From Orbilia blumenaviensis (taxonomy: Eukaryota; Ascomycota; Orbiliomycetes; Orbiliales; Orbiliaceae), in contig JAVHNS010000020.1 in NCBI GenBank assembly GCA_036872755.1, forward strand, positions 1 through 64,000: 64,000 nucleotides of DNA. Reading direction: 5' to 3'. The position numbers were made by a program, and so were the translations under genes. Within the stretch, counting starts at the first letter, position 1. Each line of letters begins with the position of its first letter. This document shows positions 45,904-57,051 of this stretch, piece by piece. Under the pieces are notes generated by a model. That model searched no databases and was not told where the DNA came from. It saw nothing but the letters and a program-made list of their open reading frames with translations.

Positions 45904-48012
45904 TCACAACTTGACCCTACCAGCCTTGATCTCCCTCCAATCGTCGTCAGTAAATCGTTGGTATTTCCCGTCCTTCAACCACCAAACCCCACCAGCCTGT
46001 CCGGCGGTCTTTTCAGGGTCAACACCCTGTTTTCTAAGACCTCCTTTCACGACCTTGTTGTTTCCAGTCCTCTCTACTTCACCAATAACACGGATAAACA
46101 AGGGTGTTGCGTATCTTGGTAGGCTCTTCTGCAGGTATGTAAGCAGTTCGTCGAAGGTTGCTTCGTCTTCTTTCACCTCTGGGTGTAAAACCACGCAAGC
46201 TACACCGGCGTTTCCATCAAGGTTTGGAAGTGGGACGCCGAAGACAGCGGAATCAAGCACGATCTTTCGTGGGTGAGAGTTAATGGCGTTAGACACCTCC
46301 ATCGTCGATACGTTCTCGGATTTCCAGCGGTATGTGTCACCAATCCTATCGTTCTATACCCCGGTTGTCATTAGTCGCGGTTTCTATACGAAACAACTCA
46401 GCAGTAGAAATGTAGAGGAAAAACTTACGAAGTAAATGAGACCGTCGTCCGTCACAGTCAAGACATCTCCTGTCCTGAACCAAACATCCCCCTTCTTAAA
46501 GACATCCCTAAGAAGTTTGCTCAAACTTGCCTTCTCATTTCGGTAATAACCACTGTAGCTCGCGCCAATATCCTTCTCATCAAGCTTGAATATCATCTCC
46601 CCCCTCTCACCATTGGGTACCTTCTTGCAGAAGCCAGTAGCAGGATCCCTCCAAATCTCCTCAGTTTCATAATCGATATCCACAATAGCCGTTTTGCTAC
46701 CTTGCAATAGATTGACAAGGGCACCGGCAACACCGACAGCGCCAACACCCCAATCACCAGTGTTCATATTCCATGTGGCACTCATGCCCTCGGTAGCGGC
46801 GTAAAACTCTCCAATCGTCCGGATTCCAAACCTCTCTCTAAATTCCTTCCATACATCACCTCTGAGCCCATTGCCAAAAGCCTTGGTGACTTGGTGATTC
46901 TTATCATCGGGGGTTGGCGGTGCAGTAAGAAGATATCGACAAGTCTCTCCAACGTACTGAATGATCGTCGACCCGCTGGCGCGGACTTCGGGCCAGAACG
47001 TTCTATTCGAGAATTTCTCGCCAATACATGATGTGGCACCAACCTGAAGACAGGCCATGATGTTGAATAGTGCAGCAGAAGAGTGGTAAACCGGCATAGC
47101 GGTGTAGTACCTATCCTTCCCAGGATTTAGACGGAGCCAGAGTCCAACAAACTTGGAGGCGCCGGTATTCTTCCACCAGGTTACAATTGCGGGTTTTGGA
47201 AGACCGGTGGTTCCGCTGTATTATAGCCAAATTAATATCAGGAACCTATCCTCAACCAAAAAGATTATGAGGCAACAGGATATAGACAAACCTGGTATAC
47301 ACCAACGCCGCCATCTCTGCCAACTTCGCCCCACTCAAAAGCTCCTCCTCGGGCCTATCTAACCTCCAACCCCCCACCAGCCTCTCCATCTCCTCATCAA
47401 AAATCACCACCCGCACTTCCGGCAACGCCTCATTAATCTGTTTCTTAACCCCAACCGTCTCCTCAACTCTATGTCCCACAATCGCCAACTTGGCAGTGCT
47501 AACCCTAACCACATGAACAAGCGCATCACCCGTCAAATTATAATTATAAAATGCCGGAATTCCACCCGCAGCCCAAAGACCCATCCAGATGAATATCATC
47601 TCAGGGCAGTTCATAAAATCAATGGCCACAATATCCCCCTTCTTAACTCCATATTCGTCTTTAAACCAGTTTCCATGGCGGATAACAGCTTCGTATCCTT
47701 GTTTGTAAGTATACTCCCGCCCTTGGAACCACAGCCAGACTCTTTCCGGGAATTTTTGAGCATGCTCTTCGAGGACGTAGAAGGGGTTCAGACGGTCTCG
47801 TTTCTCGCGGATAAGGGATTGGATGCGGCAGAAGGTGAGGGAGGATATAAGGTGCAAATCGGTCATGAGGTGGTATTTGGCGTCCAGATAGCCGGCAATC
47901 GCCGGGACGGTAAGAGCGAGAGCTAATCAATGATACCCTCAAATCAGCCATTTTCGTCACACAACTGATACAATTGGGGGGAATTCAAGTTACCAGCAGT
48001 TGCGGCAGCCAT
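45904..48012 (-). CDS. FAT1: very-long-chain acyl-CoA synthetase / fatty acid transporter, Fat1 type
   Basis: Four exons: 48012-47994, 47922-47292, 47215-46429, 46353-45904. Introns of 71, 76 and 75 bp keep the frame, giving 628 aa, close to fungal Fat1 length. The N-terminus (MAAATAALALTVPAIAGYLDAKYHL) is the membrane-associated segment typical of the family. The AMP-binding motif YTSGTTGLPKP is split across exons 2 and 3. The FATP/VLACS signature WFRTGDVLTVTDDGLIYFND-RIGDTYRWKSENV spans exons 3 and 4. The C-terminus ends RVKL, close to the IKL end of yeast Fat1 and possibly peroxisome-targeting. It activates long or very long chain fatty acids with ATP and CoA and couples this to uptake. 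The symbol is by family resemblance. Confidence 0.93.
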
Positions 48013-49239
48013 GTTTGTGTTGTTCTCTGTTGTATTTTCTTTCAAGACGTTGTTTTCGTCCTAGGCGAAGCGGGCGGAAATAAGGGCTCGATACGGGTAG
48101 GGCCAGGCTCCTCCTTGTGACCGAGCAGAATCCACGACCTAGAAACCTTAAAAAACAAACAACCAGCGACAATAAAGAAGCTTCCTAGAACGCGAGCGAA
48201 GGGGGAGGACTTTCAAATCCTCGATATTCCGATATATCAGCGATAGCTACAAACGGCAACCTTAACAGATTATCCAGACGAAAGCTACATGGAAGTAAGA
48301 AATGAGGGGAGTACAAAAGAAACAAAAAAGAAAGAGGAAGGCAAATAAGAAGTGGTCGGCTAGTAAATAAGGAAACTCAGTGGTCCGCCCCCGACCGAGA
48401 AACTCGTCCCAGCCTTGGAGACGAGCTAAAGGCATTTCCCCAGCTTTTTTGTTTTTCGGGTCTCCTCAAAAGTACTGGGTCCCTTCCGGATTCCGCACTC
48501 GTATAGACTGCACACTGCTGAACCCCTCCCTCCTACGAAGGAAGCCACGGCAACTAGCCAGCGCGTTCTAACCTTTACCAAACTGACTCGGTAATTGACA
48601 CAATCGATAGTTTAACAATTGTCAGCAAGAACACTAAGTATTACCCCACAAACTGGGTGAAACTGGGGTGCAAAGCGTCTACATGGTTATTTTGGGCCAG
48701 ACGAGGCCTCGGTTCGGCTGAAAACGGGGGGTTTGCTAATTGTCTTTTTGGCATCTGAATGATATGGTATCACCATGCTACGAAGGCTACCTACATACCA
48801 TACCATACAGAGTACCACGTGCAGAAACAGAAGAGGAACCTTGATGGCATTTGAATCAAAACCCCCTCAGATGATCATTCCCATTCGATTCCCGTAAACC
48901 AGCGTGTTGGGCTCGAGGTCGGCAGCCCTGTGTCATCGACTATCAGGCAACACAAACGGCCGTCGGGGAAGCTGAGCTGCTTGCCGATCAACAACCTGGA
49001 TGGTACCATACTCACGAAATTGGGTTCCTGTTTGTGTAACTGTTGAAGTCTCGAATGCCGCATTCGCCCCGTTCCGGATTTGTCGGATCTGTACGACCTT
49101 AGCTCCAATATATACCCAAAGTGAAAACGTACCATACGTAGATATCTAAATCGTGACCCTCCAAATCCGCAACAGAAATGGAAAATTACGATGCTGAAGA
49201 TCCAGCAGCTTATAGTTGGTTGTATACAAACGAACAACA
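48013..49239. other. intergenic region
   Basis: About 1.2 kb between the Fat1-like gene start and the ankyrin gene end. Small frames (48380-48571 plus, 48875-49285 minus) have no domain. The latter overlaps the ankyrin gene end and is probably its 3' untranslated region. Confidence 0.5.
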
Positions 49240-52146
49240 TTAGCCTACAAACGCGGCGAGGACATTCCCAACAGTCCCAATCCAAGTCCGACTACCGCTT
49301 TCGTTACTCATATTCTCCATGTCCCTCCCATCTCTCTTACCTCGCGGTAACGTCGTCTTCTTCATCCGGTCTATATCTCTGCTCATCCAAAACTCGTCAA
49401 TGGGAAATCTGTACCTCACACTAGCAGCCTCTGGGTCAAGCTTCTTATCCTCCCCAAAGACCTGATCACTCTCGAATGGGTGCATAGAATCCATAAACAG
49501 CCATTCGTCATCATCAGGAAGTCTTGAAACTGGCATATCCTGAGGTTCCACTGGTGGCGTTTCCTCCGCTTCCCCTTCTTCGCCGTTTTTGCTTTGATCT
49601 TCATCTTTCCACCATTTCCCTTTCAAATATAGATGCCTAGCCACATGTCCCTTCAAATCCTTTTCAGCCAATTTCCCACGGTTAAACATCTCAACTCCAA
49701 ACCATCTCCACGCATTCAATTTCACTCTATCATATTTCACCGCCAGGTCCCAAGCCGTCTGCCCATCCCTATCCTCAATATCAACATCAACTCCACACCC
49801 CAGCAACACCATAAGCAATTCTTCATCGCAAAATGGACCAAGCGCAGCGCAATGCAGCACCGTCCATCCGTGCGGATCCACGGCGTTAATATCAGCACCA
49901 TGAGACACCAAATACTCAAAATTATCCTTCCAGGCCTCATGTTTTTGCTGAAACTGTGAAACTTTAGAATTCGATGACTTTCTCGGAGTGTTGTATTTCA
50001 CCGAGCGGCGGATATTATTATGAAGAATTGTACGTCCGTAATCTGTTAGTAGGTTCGGGTCGCCCGGTATTTTGGATTCGATTAGGCGACGCATCGAAGC
50101 GATATAACCCGCTCGAGCCGTAGCATAGAAAGCAGGGTACGCTGAAGTTACCGAACTCGGTATCTTCCCCAGCTGCTTAGGGAGGTATTTCTCAGGGAGT
50201 AGATCTCTCGCGGCTCCATTTTGTAATAGGAAATCAATAACCACGGGGTTATCATGCCCATAAGTACAAGCGGACACCAACGGCGAGTTCCCCGCAACAT
50301 CCGGATCATCGATAGAAGTAAGCTTAGACACGGATGAATATACAGTTCTCAACACTCTTTGTGTCAAATGTGAATCGAGGTTTATATATTGGGTTGTTAC
50401 TGCGGAATGCATCACCGTGGCCTTTCCGCGGAACAAGTCAGCGCGGGTATTGATTAGTAAAGAAAATATTTTGAGGCAGGTGTTGACTTGATATGATTTT
50501 ATGTTGAGGTTGAATAGTAAGTTGAAGAGGGTGCTGCCGCGGTGATCTTCGGCTTCGGGATCTGCTCCTAGAGTGAGAAGGTATTTGCAGGCGTCATACC
50601 GACGACACCGAACTGCTTCCTGATGATCGGTTAGTTCTGCTGCTATCTTGGAGCGCCCAAAATTTGGGATCTTACTGCCAGTAACGTCCGCCCACTCGTC
50701 TCATGAACAGCGTTTAGTAGAAATGCATTAGACGCGAGAGTATTTCTTAACTTCTCAAACTCTCCGCGCCTAAGGTACTTCAATGCCGGTTCATCGGATT
50801 TAAAAATAGCTGGAGTAGTAAACTGCATGCCAAACCCATCGACCTTTTTAATAAAAGCGAATGTTGCTGCTTGACTATACAGCCATGGGGCCGGTGTGAA
50901 CATCAACTTGTACCGGCTAGCCGATTTATCCTTTGAAACTATCACCCCAGAATTCGTTCCATCTCGTTGATGGTGCGTAGAGAAGATCGATATCCGACCA
51001 AATGGCGTTTCCCAAGACCAGTCCTTTGTCGTTGTATTGTAAGTTTCTTGTCTATTCTGGTCTTTGACAGAATATGCTGGAGGAGGGTCTATAGTAGTGT
51101 CCAGCATGTTTGCATGAGCTTTCTTGGCTGATTGGCCACGTTTCAGCGTGTTTTGCATAATTTGCCTCGCTACTGGGTCGACCGCATGTGTCATTTCAGA
51201 TGCTCCGATATTCGCAAGCGACCCCGAAGACTCAAAGCGATCCAAAAGTTGGAGTAATAATTTCTGTGTTTCCTCCTCTCGAGCTCTTTGTGTGTCTTCT
51301 AACCGTTGCAGCCGTACTTCAATCGCCTCAGACGAACTCCGTGAGTGGGATGCCAGATTTTTCAGAGTGTCAGAGTTACTCCTAACAATCGCTTGAATCT
51401 CGATTGTATGTGATTCAATAGACGTCGCAACGGCATGGGTATCCTTCAAGACCTGGCTCTGACCTTCTGCGAGCGACAGGACTTTCAACGAAGTTTTACT
51501 ATTGCATCCACAAGAATACAAGAAAAGGCGCAGGGTTTTGTGTCAGCAGACCTGGAATAAGTCTTAAACGAAACATCATCCAAACAAAAAACTCACTACT
51601 AAGTAAAGCGTACGAGTGTACCGTGTCAATTGCCAGCCCCAAATGCTGTATCGTTCTGTCAATGATATCCAGAAGTTCCTTTGTTTCCTTTTCTCGAAAT
51701 GGCCAGCCCAGTTTTCGTAACTTTGTGCGGAATTTGTCTTTTTGATCGCTGATAGCGTGGGGTTTTGATGAGGGCCCCAAAGTACGATCTATGGCTTCAC
51801 CATTCACCTCTGTCTCCGTCTTCCCTTCAATTTTCGAGGACGGTTCTTCTATGACATTCTTCATATAGGGTTGAACAAGTTTCTCAATCCGTTCGAAGTT
51901 TCCCTTACAATTATTGACACACATCTCGATGACCTCCTTCTCATGCGCACTAACAGAAGCATCGCTCAAGATAGGTGAAAGGTCCGTAAGCATGTGCGAC
52001 AGTATGTCGGTATTAGTCCGGATCTGAATGAGGGTTTCAGAAGCCGTTTTGACGGATGTTGAAAACTGGTGAAGGGATTTGGTGAGACCGGCGGCGATGC
52101 CGATGAGGCCCAGCGCCCCGGTAGCAATGGAGAAGGGGTCCGCCAT
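49240..52146 (-). CDS. PigL_N-type N-terminal domain protein with ankyrin repeats
   Basis: Start MADPFSIATGALGLIGIAAGLTKSL at 52146 is the classic opening of fungal PigL_N/NACHT-associated N-terminal domains (~1-200). A coiled segment, a Ser-rich linker and a WxW region follow (~51470-50690). Ankyrin repeats come next (AAELTDHQEAV...LTLGADPEAEDHRGSTLF; DPHGWTVLHCAALG; DRDGQTAWDLAVKYDR), then an acidic tail ending at 49240. Two introns are needed. One near 51480-51600 has several possible junctions. At the second, 50640-50690, the obvious GTAAGA donor and TAG acceptor miss the frame by one base, so the model there is uncertain or the gene is damaged. Such proteins often act in fungal recognition or cell-death pathways; no NTPase domain is present here. 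Confidence 0.75.
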
Positions 52147-52757
52147 TGTTATATCTAGTATGAGAATGCTATCTTGTGCTGTAGTAATTTGGGTTGGAGA
52201 CTGTAGAGACCATAATCATAGAACGAATTGTTTTGAGAAGTTAAGGTGAGATTGAGAAATTTGGGTCGAAAGCGTCATAGCTGGGTTAACTTCACCCCAG
52301 CTAGCTTCCTTCTTGGGATGCTTGCTTGCCATTCCCTGTCGCTGGTTAATGCTTGGCAGGCTAACCCGAGATAGAGACATCAACGCAGACACTTTTGTGG
52401 TATTTTGAAATCGACCTAGATAGGTATATATGTTAGCCAGGGAACCGGGAGCAATAGTTAGAATATCATTCCATTTTCGAGACTCAGTTCCCTAGCGCTA
52501 AGCACTATAACTAGTACTAAAACTGAGATAAGTGATGCTGCTCCTAAATACGAATGGTTAAATAGCTACCTAGGTAGGTACCTAGGTACCTAGGTAATAT
52601 TATATACGATCAATACCTATTAGTCTTAACGTGTGTAGAAGGAATTCCGACCGTTAACGCAGTAACTACCTATGTAGAAGTAGCATCCAGACATTCCCAA
52701 CTCCAATATAACTTAATTGAGTCGGCCGCTATCATTCTTTTACTTCTTTCTAGAAGT
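52147..52757. other. intergenic region
   Basis: Upstream region of the ankyrin gene, with the TACCTAGG cluster at 52566-52597. No ORF or other site recognised. Confidence 0.5.
52566..52597. repeat. TACCTAGG-type short repeat
   Basis: Overlapping copies of CCTAGGTA and its palindromic partners stand in tandem. A related cluster lies at ~36942-36975. This is simple-sequence repeat with no known role here. Confidence 0.7.
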
Positions 52758-52778
52758 AAAAAAAAAATATAAAAAAAA
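52758..52778 (-). terminator. Pol III oligo-T terminators
   Basis: On the minus strand, T8 (52778-52771) and T10 (52767-52758) follow 8 nt after the second tRNA-like gene. Confidence 0.75.
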
Positions 52779-52786
52779 GAATTGGT

Positions 52787-53009
52787 GGTCTCGGTATGAT
52801 TCGAACATACGTCTCTCGCTATAATGCTACAGGTGAGTGCTCTAAAGCAACTCTGTCGAAGCCCACAAAGTTCTGCTGGCCAGGCAGAAAAGCACCGTGT
52901 AAACGAAACTAACTAGTAAAACCCTGAAAAAAGCACAAACCGAGCGGCGCGGCAACGCATAACCTGTAACCCTTTATCGCGAGTGTTCTACCAATTGAAC
53001 TACGAGACC
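52787..53009 (-). ncRNA. second tRNA-like Pol III gene with 159-nt insert in the anticodon arm
   Basis: The minus strand shows a perfect 7-bp acceptor GGTCTCG/CGAGACC, a D arm GTTC/GAAC, an anticodon-type stem CTCGC/GCGAG and the same T arm GTATG-TTCGAAT-CATAC as the gene at 45203. The A box TAGTTCAATTGG and B box GTTCGAATC (52798-52806) are intact. Between the stem halves are 159 nt (52820-52978). The first bases after the stem are GA, again lacking U33 in the expected place. The flanks of the insert (ATAA/TTAT) can extend the stem. Inserts of the two genes differ, but the ends are clearly related. Confidence 0.65.
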
Positions 53010-53910
53010 TTTGGTTCTGGATGTTGGTATAGCTGTAACTTGCGCCTTATGGAGTGACGTCGCGTGTTTTTTTTGGATTTTTTTTATGTCCCGTGGGCAA
53101 CCGAAACATTAGCGGGCTTTTTGTATTGGGTATGGCGGGACTTTATTCTCTCAGCAAGGCTCCCAGCTCATTGATAGTGTATCTACAAGTGAATCTACTC
53201 ACACATTAATTTGGAGAACCCTTGTCGAGCTCCTGTCATTGGAGATAGTTGGAAACTACTTTTAATTGGTTCTATTTTCTTTACATCAATGCCACATTAG
53301 GCATCCCATCGTATATAGTCGCCATGCCATGCCACTCTATATTATATGAAACTATATTTCCTCAACCCATCCTTGCCTCGAGGTCTGGGCATAGTAAAAT
53401 ACCTGTGGCGGAGCGTGTAAATAGTGATAAACCGGAAGTCACGGGAAGATCTTAGATACTCCCACCTCCCTTCGCGGTGTGAATATATAAGTAATTACGT
53501 AAGGCCGTGCCATAACTTATATACCTATATTCTTACGTTTTATACAGACACGAGATTGGCATTCGATCCGGATCTGTCACACCTACCAGGCAGTCGAAAA
53601 GATCCATAAAACACCCCCAAAACTACGTATAATTGATCAATATGGCTAAGGCGATGTCCATGGTTAAAAAACGTTAATTATCTATAATACACTGGCCTAG
53701 TCAAGAAGGACTCCTACTGAGACTCCAAGAGCCAGAGCATTACACGTATACAGTTCCATCAACAGGTCCTGTTTTGACAAAGTTTCTGTCCACTCTATAA
53801 ATTACCTGCGTAGCTATAGAAGCTAATGTACACTTACTTACCTAAGCGTTTACACATATCGAGTAAATTTACCAAGACGCTTCAAGCTCCCTTCAATTCC
53901 GCCTGGAATC
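53010..53910. other. intergenic region
   Basis: 0.9 kb upstream of the first possible-RNase-H paralog. Small open frames (53249-53455, 53424-53609) are unsupported. Confidence 0.5.
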
Positions 53911-55566
53911 ATGAACATCCGCGGCAAGGCCACTCGCATCACGCTTTCAGCTAGGGACATACCGCTCCGCAAGCACGATAAAGAGAATCCCCGAGATTAC
54001 TCCAAGCGAACCCCCAGCGGGACCGTCATAAAGGGTACTCACGATGACCCTTTCCTACCTCCTCTTCCGTACCCTATTCATACATACAGAACCTGTGGGC
54101 CGAGGGAGTACGAAAAGATTGTGTTTGGGATTACTTGGGGGCCGGAGCCGGACAACAATCTAGATTCTCTAAGGCGGTATGTTGATTGTAATACCACCCC
54201 GTTTGTTGCTTTTTAATTCTCGAACTGCTGTCGCTCTGACCGATAATGATAATGAAGTATGAACATACCATCGCCCACAAAGTCTACGCCTATGAGAGCA
54301 GTCTTCTCCGACATCACCTGCGCCTCTCTCATCCGCGAGTCGGCCTTCATTAACCATTACATGGGCCCCGCCGACCCAGAATCTCCCTGTGTCACGAGAG
54401 GAAACGACCTATTCATCCCCACCACTTATGGCTGGTTTAAATACACCCCATCCTCAATCCTACCATACCACGTCGCCAGGGAATACCAATTCAACTACTT
54501 CTACTTCGCTCCGGAGCTTAAAAGCTGCCAAGATAACCAAGCATACGAAGATCTTGAGGGGTCATTGATTCCGCTACCGATGGAAGTTATTGGCGTCTGT
54601 TTACTTCCCGTCGTGCTACCAATGGATAATACTGCTGTTTTTACACAGCAGTTTCTTGTCGTTAAAGATCTCTTCCCTCTTGCTGGAGGTGAGTCAGACG
54701 ATATAGATCTAGTGATTGACATTGAAGGGTTTGCAACCGGTGCATTCTGGCCCCATCCCTGGGGTTCCCTACCAGTAGTTGAAAAGGGAAGACATCGTGT
54801 CCATCTCAACAGCCGAGGAATGATTGAAGCTATCGCCATAGGTGTAATAAAGGAATTTAACCAAGAAACTGGTATGGGGAAAGTCGGAACCGCAGTATGG
54901 TTTGGCAGAGGCAGCATCTTCAACCACGGAACAACAGTTGAAGTCGACTTTAGAGACCAGCAATACCATATGCTCACCGAAAACGAGGATATAATACAAA
55001 TGGTAGCGTTAACTTTCGGACTGGAGAAGATTGCGGCGATGTTCACAGAAATGGGTGTTTTTACTACCGGCGTTAATCTTTCTGTTCCGTCGCAGGAGGT
55101 TATTAAGATTGTTACAAAATTGGGGTTGCAGAAGGCGGTACCAGCAAAAAATGGGTGGAGCTGGTTAGCAGTTATCGAGTTCTTAAGAAGGTTGCGATAT
55201 AAGATTGAAACAGAATTTTTGGACGTATCTGTGTGGGATCAGATGACTGAAGTCATTGCGTTTGCGACGAAAGGGGAGAAGAAGTTAAATAAAGATATGG
55301 TTTACGACGCCGTGGAGGTCTGGAATCGCTGTCACGTTGCAGAAAAGAGAGGCTTGAAATGGACCAGTCATGGAGTGGATGCGGGGACTCAGTTACTAAA
55401 GGATTTAGAGTCGCTACCTAGGTGGGATGAGAGTAAGAAGGCAGTGCATGAAGTCTCGGAAGCGGATTGGAAGTTGAGGGGGTGGCCGACATTTATGGAA
55501 ATTGGGAAGATGAGAAAGAGGTTGGAGGAGGCAGTTCCGAGGCTTTGTGAGAATACGGCGTTTTAA
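53911..55566 (+). CDS. paralog A of a convergent pair, possible RNase H-like core
   Basis: Two exons, 53911-54176 and 54258-55566, are joined by an 81-bp intron (GTATGT...AAG, phase 2), giving 524 aa. The N-terminal exon is basic and disordered. From MRAVFSDITCASLIRES it aligns to paralog B at 57052-58771 (FCEDLNISLVRES). The shared blocks are IPTTYGWFKY/IPTEYGILDY and VIGVCLLPVVLP...FLVVKDLFP/AIGISMIPFCLP...VLIVKELFP. A VWFGRGSIFNHGT segment matches GVYFSDNSAFN in B, a pattern seen in fungal RNase H-like proteins. The acidic YADGS residue of B has no clear counterpart here, so catalysis is doubtful. Function unknown. Confidence 0.8.
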
Positions 55567-55942
55567 ATTAATCGTGTTTTCAAAAGTTTTGGACCACGAT
55601 TATAAATTATACTCGTTTTGAGGGCCTCTTGCATTGCGGGTGATTTGCAACTATCGTATCATTAGCAAATTACGTACTCTTGCCCAATTGTTAGAACGTA
55701 TTTTTAGGCAGTCGACTATTAAATGCTAGTAGCGTTGATTATTGTGCACGATACCCATCATTATCCAATCGATAGCATTTGAATTTCTATTTCCTTCCAG
55801 CTCACACAGTTGTGTTCAACAACGTCTAGGACCGAGACTACTCATATTCTATTCTACTCTAGTCCAATTATTCCTGTTTCTATTGGAGAATGACTATTGC
55901 AAAGCTTCCATCCCTGGGACCTTGTCTCAAATTTCCTATCAA
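55567..55942. other. intergenic region
   Basis: 376 bp after paralog A. No feature seen apart from presumed 3' untranslated sequence. Confidence 0.5.
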
Positions 55943-56365
55943 TTACTCTGTCTTATTTCTCGCCTTGACGCAATCAGGGCATAGACTCTTTTCAACATCC
56001 GCCCCTACCCTGAGAATCTCCCGTTCTAACGCCGCTTGTAACTCTTCATCTTGAAAAATGATGGGAAAAGGCGGGGGGGCATATTTACTATCAGCTTTAC
56101 TTTTTATCACACTGCTACTCGCATCAGCCACTACTTTCAATGACGGTTCCACCAGTGACTTCATCCTATCTTTCAATGAACCCGAAGAAAGGGCATCTAG
56201 AGGCACTTGCGAACCTAAGTTAGCGGTATTACTGATGACAACGGCGGTTCTGGATGTGATATCGGTGGGGGCAAAATAAGTATCCAACGGCTCTCGTATA
56301 TCTATCCGAATGGAGTGATGAAGGCACCGAGTGTGGTTTTTAGGTATGAGTTCTAGGGTGACCAT
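55943..56365 (-). CDS. small hypothetical protein
   Basis: An uninterrupted 140-aa frame, MVTLELIPKNHTRCLHH to CPDCVKARNKTE, lies between the two convergent paralogs. It has a basic start, a Ser/Ala-rich centre, a helical stretch (DEELQAALEREILRVGADVEK) and a single CPDC near the end. No domain is recognised. It could be a real small gene, the last exon of a longer one, or chance. Composition looks coding, but nothing confirms it. Confidence 0.4.
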   Translation of the reverse strand: MVTLELIPKNHTRCLHHSIRIDIREPLDTYFAPTDITSRTAVVISNTANLGSQVPLDALSSGSLKDRMKSLVEPSLKVVADASSSVIKSKADSKYAPPPFPIIFQDEELQAALEREILRVGADVEKSLCPDCVKARNKTE

Positions 56366-57051
56366 TTTTAATGATCTTGCCCAGCTGGATGGGTACGTAT
56401 TTAGGAGAAAGTAAAGATACTAGTAAAAGTACGATCTAGACCGAGATGTAGAAGTTTATACCGTATAAATATATTAATAGCACCGACTACTAGGATACTA
56501 GACGCTACTTATATACTTACGTGACTAAACTATCTTCGCATCTTGCACACAAACTAGGGTCTTATTACGACCAAACACTTCAAAAAAAAATTCAATTTGA
56601 ATTACCTCATTAAGCACTAGCAATCTCGTGCTCACTCCCGCTAACTACATACATGCTTTTTATTTTCTGCTTCGAAACAAGACCAATACGTCCTTGCGCC
56701 TTCAGATGCAGCCAAGAGAGTAGTAGTGGTGTTTCAATATCGAAAAGCGCCGCAAGAATGCAGTTTCAGCAAGTCAAGGAACACGAGCTTGAAATGAAGA
56801 TCAATCATATAATGTACGTATCGAAGAGCAGGGAAGTCAAGAAAACAGAATCCTCTGGCTCCTAAAAGAAAGATGAAAAGTATTCGCTCGACATTCATGG
56901 CGTACGAATGCGGTCAATAGCAAGACGGAAACAGAGAAAAGAGAGAAAAAATCAGTGGCTCCCATGCTTTCCAGTCGAAACCATGAAGAGAGAAGAAACG
57001 AAAATAATACGAGTAAAAGAAGAGGGCAAAAAGTGGTAACAATATCGCCTT
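56366..57051. other. intergenic region
   Basis: About 0.7 kb between the small hypothetical gene and paralog B. The plus-strand frame at 56653-56865 is unsupported. Confidence 0.5.

Noticed and set aside
48875..49285. 136-aa minus-strand frame overlapping the ankyrin gene end
   Set aside because: Out of frame with the gene, Cys/Phe-rich, no domain; most likely 3' untranslated sequence.
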